Source: GCA-2697345 sp002697345 (GTDB taxonomy: Bacteria; Pseudomonadota; Alphaproteobacteria; Rhodobacterales; Rhodobacteraceae). Taken from it: a stretch of 64,000 bases of DNA. Location: assembly GCA_943787605.1 (NCBI GenBank), contig CALSNB010000001.1, positions 124,001 through 188,000 on the forward strand. The letters run 5' to 3'. A program made the translations under genes and the position numbers. The notes beneath the pieces are model-generated. The model did not search any database. It saw only the letters and a program-made list of their open reading frames with translations, and was not told the origin of the DNA. How positions within the stretch are numbered: position 1 is the stretch's first letter; every line of letters starts with the position of its first letter. Positions 63,838 through 64,000 of the stretch are shown here, piece by piece.

Positions 63838-64000
63838 TTGTGTGGAGCCTTTTTATCAAGTGAGAAACAGAAAAATACATAATTTTTTTTATTTGAGTAT
63901 TTATAATTAATAACTCATGAAATTTTATCTCATAATATTGTTATGAATAAATAAATAATAAAAATTTTCCCAACTATTATTAAAAATTTGAGAAAATTTT

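Noticed and set aside
1..64000. tRNA, rRNA, CRISPR arrays, insertion sequences or phage genes
   Set aside because: I looked for tRNA arm patterns, regular repeats, transposases and phage structural genes by eye and found none; a covariance-model scan would be needed to exclude tRNA fully.

Overview
This window looks like a chromosomal segment of an AT-rich marine alphaproteobacterium. I judge G+C to be in the mid to upper 30s by eye, without a count. The lineage call is an inference from gene content: a paraslipin, RapZ, monomeric NADP-isocitrate dehydrogenase, a DddQ-like DMSP lyase, a DmdA-like demethylase relative, DoeB-like and CocE-like hydrolases, and many small-molecule transporters. 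A low-GC planktonic group related to Rhodospirillales or SAR116 would fit. I saw no rRNA, tRNA, CRISPR array, insertion sequence or prophage.

Layout. 1-5.4 kb: a partial paraslipin, then a copper-type MerR regulator divergent from a glutaredoxin/DoxX fusion and two c-type cytochromes, behind a textbook MerR operator with a 19-bp spacer; after that small unknown genes and a gene-poor kilobase. 5.4-13.5 kb: monomeric isocitrate dehydrogenase, an MsbA-like exporter, a ureohydrolase, a GFA protein, a rhodanese and RapZ. 13.6-24.8 kb: an amidinotransferase, an imine reductase/dehydrogenase, a DoeB-like deacylase, pieces of aromatic metabolism (HCCA isomerase-like, carboxymuconolactone decarboxylase-like, FAD hydroxylase), an aminotransferase, an EamA exporter and a globin-like protein with an extra C-terminal tail. 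24.8-29.1 kb: a DDAH-like/isochorismatase-like operon, a secreted repeat protein, a cupin and a 2OG oxygenase. 29.1-41.4 kb: a peptide-type ABC importer (substrate-binding protein, two permeases, fused ATPase) divergent from two tandem CocE/NonD hydrolases and an iron alcohol dehydrogenase; then a frameshifted Bcr-type MFS exporter. 41.6-47.7 kb: a peroxiredoxin-like protein, DddQ-like cupin, trans-sulfuration-type PLP enzyme, desaturase, a 33-codon gene, a PhnD-like protein and a broken GMC oxidoreductase. 47.7-64 kb: several tiny membrane-protein genes, tRNA deacylase, P1 peptidase, a PD-(D/E)XK nuclease, a broken DmdA-like gene, SDR, glycerate kinase, M29 aminopeptidase, RidA, extradiol dioxygenase, EamA exporter, methyltransferase and a broken TPR gene.

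Two themes recur. One is turnover of small organic nitrogen and sulfur compounds: three members of guanidino-hydrolase superfamilies, a peptide importer with hydrolases, DMSP lyase and demethylase relatives, amino-acid-type dehydrogenases and peptidases. The other is a cluster of single-base frameshifts in otherwise well conserved genes, all to the right of 31.9 kb: dppC-like, bcr-like, GMC, DmdA-like, TPR and probably the nuclease N-terminus. Most are repaired by removing or adding one base, often in a short homopolymer, so consensus error is at least as likely as gene decay.

The observations I rate highest are the copper-type MerR promoter driving cytochromes, the 48-nt near-perfect stem-loop at 50640-50687, the overlapping tiny membrane-protein genes beside it, the 33-codon gene stitched between desaturase and PhnD-like genes, the globin-like protein with a SAP-like tail, the glycerate kinase whose conserved N-terminus lies upstream of any ATG/GTG/TTG, and the frameshift cluster. 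I found no feature that proves a wholly new system.
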